Assembly: GCF_001426925.1 (NCBI RefSeq)
Contig: NZ_LMFR01000020.1
Coordinates: 62,001-126,000 of the forward strand
DNA: 64,000 nt
DNA from: Microbacterium sp. Root53
GTDB taxonomy: Bacteria > Actinomycetota > Actinomycetes > Actinomycetales > Microbacteriaceae
Reading direction: 5' to 3'
The notes under the pieces are model-generated. The model did not search any database. It was not told the DNA's origin and saw nothing but the letters and a program-made list of their open reading frames with translations. A program made the translations under genes and the position numbers. This document shows positions 62,132-64,000 of this stretch, piece by piece (the stretch's first letter is position 1; the number at the start of each line of letters is the position of its first letter).

Positions 62132-63295
62132 ATGACCGTCTACCTCGACCACGCCGCGACCACGCCGCTGCGCCCGGAGGCGCGCGACGCCTGGCTCGCG
62201 GCGGCCGAGACGGTCGGGAACGCCTCGTCCATCCACGGCGCGGGGCAGACCGCCCGCAGGCTGCTCGAGGACGCGCGCGACCGCCTGGCGGCCGCGCTGG
62301 ACTGCCAGCCCATCGAGGTCGTGTTCACGTCGGGCGGCACCGAGTCGATCAACCTCGCGCTCAAGGGCCTGTGGTGGGCCCGCCCGGCGGGTCGGGACGC
62401 GATCGCGCTGCCCGACGGCGAGCACCACGCCACGCTCGACGCCGTCGCATGGCTGAGCGAGCACGAGGACGCCCGCGTGGTCCCCGTGCCGCTCGACGGC
62501 GCGGCGCGCATCCTGCCCGAGCGTTTCGCGGCGGCGCTCGACGACCGCACGGCGCTGGCCACCGCGCTCGTGGCCAGCAACGAGGCCGGCACGGTGAACG
62601 ACGCCCCGGGTCTTGCGGCCATCGCCGCCGAGCGCGGCGTGCCGCTCCATGTCGACGCCGTCGCCGCCTTCGGGCATGTGCCGGTGACGTTCCGCGGCTG
62701 GCGCGGCGACGCGCGGGGCGCCGCAGGGCTCGTGGCCCTCAGCGTCTCGGGCCACAAGGTCGGCGCTCCGGTGGGGACAGGCGCCCTGGTCGTCTCCCGG
62801 GAGGCCTCCCTCACCGCCCTGCAGCACGGCGGCGGGCAGCAGCGTGCGCTGCGCGCGGGGACGCAGGACGTCGCGGGCGCCACGGCACTCGCGGTCGCGG
62901 CCGAGCTCGCCGGGCGCGAGCGCGAGGCCGAGGCCGCCCGGCTCGGCGCCCTGCGCGATGAGCTCATCGCGCGCGTGCGCCGCGACATCCCCGAGGCCGT
63001 GCTGCTCGGCGATCCGGTCGACCGGCTGCCGGGCAGCGTCCACCTGCACCTGCCCGGCGCGCCGGGGGAGTCGCTGCTCTACCTGCTCGACCGCGAGGGC
63101 ATCGCCGTGTCGACGGGCTCGGCCTGCCAGGCCGGGGTGCCGGAGCCGTCGCACGTGGTGCTCGCGATGGGGCGCGACGAGCGCGCCGCCCGCGAGGTCC
63201 TCCGCATCACGCTCGGCCGGACGACCACCTCGGCCGACGTCGACGCGATCGCCGCGGCCCTGCCGGAGGCCTACCGGCGCGCCGCGCGCCGCTGA
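62132..63295 (+). CDS. Cysteine desulfurase (NifS/IscS-like)
   Basis: PLP enzyme that takes sulfur from cysteine to form a persulfide. 387 residues: YLDHAATTPLRPEA, TSGGTESINLALKG, the PLP lysine in SVSGHKVGAPVGTGAL and the persulfide Cys in STGSACQAG. mnmA follows 247 bases downstream in the same direction. In Bacillus the YrvO-MnmA pair thiolates tRNA U34 directly, so this enzyme is probably the dedicated sulfur donor for MnmA. Fe-S cluster assembly is the alternative. Confidence 0.92.
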   Translation: MTVYLDHAATTPLRPEARDAWLAAAETVGNASSIHGAGQTARRLLEDARDRLAAALDCQPIEVVFTSGGTESINLALKGLWWARPAGRDAIALPDGEHHATLDAVAWLSEHEDARVVPVPLDGAARILPERFAAALDDRTALATALVASNEAGTVNDAPGLAAIAAERGVPLHVDAVAAFGHVPVTFRGWRGDARGAAGLVALSVSGHKVGAPVGTGALVVSREASLTALQHGGGQQRALRAGTQDVAGATALAVAAELAGREREAEAARLGALRDELIARVRRDIPEAVLLGDPVDRLPGSVHLHLPGAPGESLLYLLDREGIAVSTGSACQAGVPEPSHVVLAMGRDERAAREVLRITLGRTTTSADVDAIAAALPEAYRRAARR

Positions 63296-63530
63296 GCGGC
63301 CGCGTCGCGGTTCCGGATCCCGGATGGGCGGTGCCTGCCGTGCTGGTGGGGTCCCATCCGCCCCATCCGTCGCATCGGTCCGGCTTTCGGCACCGGGCGG
63401 CCGCTGACAGGCTGGGCTGGCCGTTTGCAGGCTCAGGAGCCTCACGGGGCGACGTGCGTCACATCCAGCCTGTGAGGGACCGCGTCCGGTGGTCGTAACG
63501 GAGCCCGGCCCCCGCCCAGCGACCGGTTCG

Positions 63531-63536
63531 TACACT
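63531..63536 (+). promoter_or_regulatory. -10 element of mnmA
   Basis: TACACT ends 6 bases before the ATG at 63543, so a message starting 7 bases on would be leaderless. The rest of the 63296-63542 interval shows only short GC-rich hairpins. Confidence 0.45.
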
Positions 63537-63542
63537 TGACGG

Positions 63543-64000
63543 ATGCGGATCCTGGCGGCGATGAGCGGCGGCGTGGACTCCGCCGTCGCGGCCGCGCGGG
63601 CCGTCGAGGCGGGGCACGACGTGGTCGGCGTGCACCTCGCGCTGTCGCGCGCGGGCGGCACGCTGCGCACCGGCAGCCGCGGCTGCTGCACGATCGAGGA
63701 CGCCATGGACGCCCGCCGCGTCGCCGACCGCCTGGGCATCCCGTTCTACGTGTGGGACTTCTCCGAGCGCTTCCGCGACGACGTGATCGACGACTTCGTG
63801 GCCGAGTACCAGGCCGGTCGCACGCCGAACCCCTGCATGCGCTGCAACGAGCGGATCAAGTTCGCCGCGCTGCTGGAGCGCGCGCTCGAGCTCGGCTTCG
63901 ACGCCGTCTGCACGGGCCATTACGCGATCCTGCGCGAGGGCGAGCGCGGCCTCGAGCTGCACCGCTCGAGCGAGGAGGCCAAGGACCAGTCGTACGTGCT
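63543..64000 (+). CDS. mnmA: tRNA-specific 2-thiouridylase MnmA (3' end outside window)
   Basis: Forms 2-thiouridine at the wobble position of Glu, Gln and Lys tRNAs. 152 residues are present before the window edge. The PP-loop is [11 protein letters not shown] (7-17), and the first catalytic Cys is Cys98 in [23 protein letters not shown] and the KDQSYVL site follow at the end. Start fixed by the leaderless spacing and by homology. Confidence 0.94.
   Translation, partial: MRILAAMSGGVDSAVAAARAVEAGHDVVGVHLALSRAGGTLRTGSRGCCTIEDAMDARRVADRLGIPFYVWDFSERFRDDVIDDFVAEYQAGRTPNPCMRCNERIKFAALLERALELGFDAVCTGHYAILREGERGLELHRSSEEAKDQSYV

Overview
The window is very GC-rich, with heavy use of GTG and TTG starts, many ATGA or GTGA stop/start overlaps, and several -10 hexamers placed so that transcription would begin at or next to the start codon. 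Gene content and order (rpsP-khpA-rimM-trmD; rplS-lepB-rnhB-DUF2469-yraN-comM-dprA; xerC-M23-rpsB-tsf-pyrH-frr-cdsA) point to a chromosomal segment of an actinobacterium of the order Micrococcales, most like Microbacterium or another Microbacteriaceae. The genus is an inference. I see no tRNA, rRNA, CRISPR array, prophage or insertion sequence.

Layout. 1-4.2 kb: end of a phenylacetate catabolic operon (paaZ, a 3-hydroxyacyl-CoA dehydrogenase, an enoyl-CoA hydratase), a PaaR-type operator, and a divergent TetR gene. 4.2-7.5 kb: lipoate synthesis (lipB-lipA) and ffh. 7.5-12.8 kb: glycerol use (glpF-glpK, glpD) with a divergent SorC-type regulator. 12.8-16.1 kb: a GCS2-family ligase, then the ribosomal/tRNA operon rpsP-khpA-rimM-trmD. 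16.1-40.7 kb: about 24.9 kb separating trmD from rplS, which lie together in many bacteria. It opens with a DUF222-HNH (13E12-type) protein and a small repeat cluster. It then carries an assimilatory nitrate system: NarK transporter, molybdopterin nitrate reductase with its flavoprotein partner, siroheme nitrite reductase nirB-nirD, siroheme synthesis, and an NnaR-like regulator. Nearly the full molybdenum cofactor pathway (mog, moaE, moaD, moaC, moeA, a MoeZ-like E1, moaA) and the molybdate importer modABC are also present.

40.7-46.5 kb: rplS with its own promoter and leader, lepB, rnhB, DUF2469, yraN, comM, dprA. 46.5-49.4 kb: a secreted Endo H-like GH18 enzyme, then metI and metQ homologues without a metN. 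49.4-57 kb: xerC, an M23-domain protein, rpsB-tsf, pyrH, frr, cdsA, a DivIVA-like protein and a secreted lysozyme-fold protein under an MtrA-like promoter. 57-64 kb: a small zinc-site protein, an alpha/beta hydrolase, an AI-2E-family membrane protein, a membrane/lipoprotein fusion, a thioredoxin-TPR protein, a cysteine desulfurase and the start of mnmA.

The main system is the nitrate island. Molybdate enters by ModABC, Moco enzymes build the cofactor for the nitrate reductase, CysG and CbiX make siroheme for NirB, and NarK brings in nitrate. The narK and nirB promoters share a 55-bp module at the same distance from their -10 elements. The NnaR-like gene has its own GlnR-like box. Together these suggest one regulon spread over several transcription units. 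No gene here looks like a wholly new system. The most interesting items are this promoter module, the position of the island, the unusual fusion protein at 59.3-61.1 kb and the metN-less metIQ locus.
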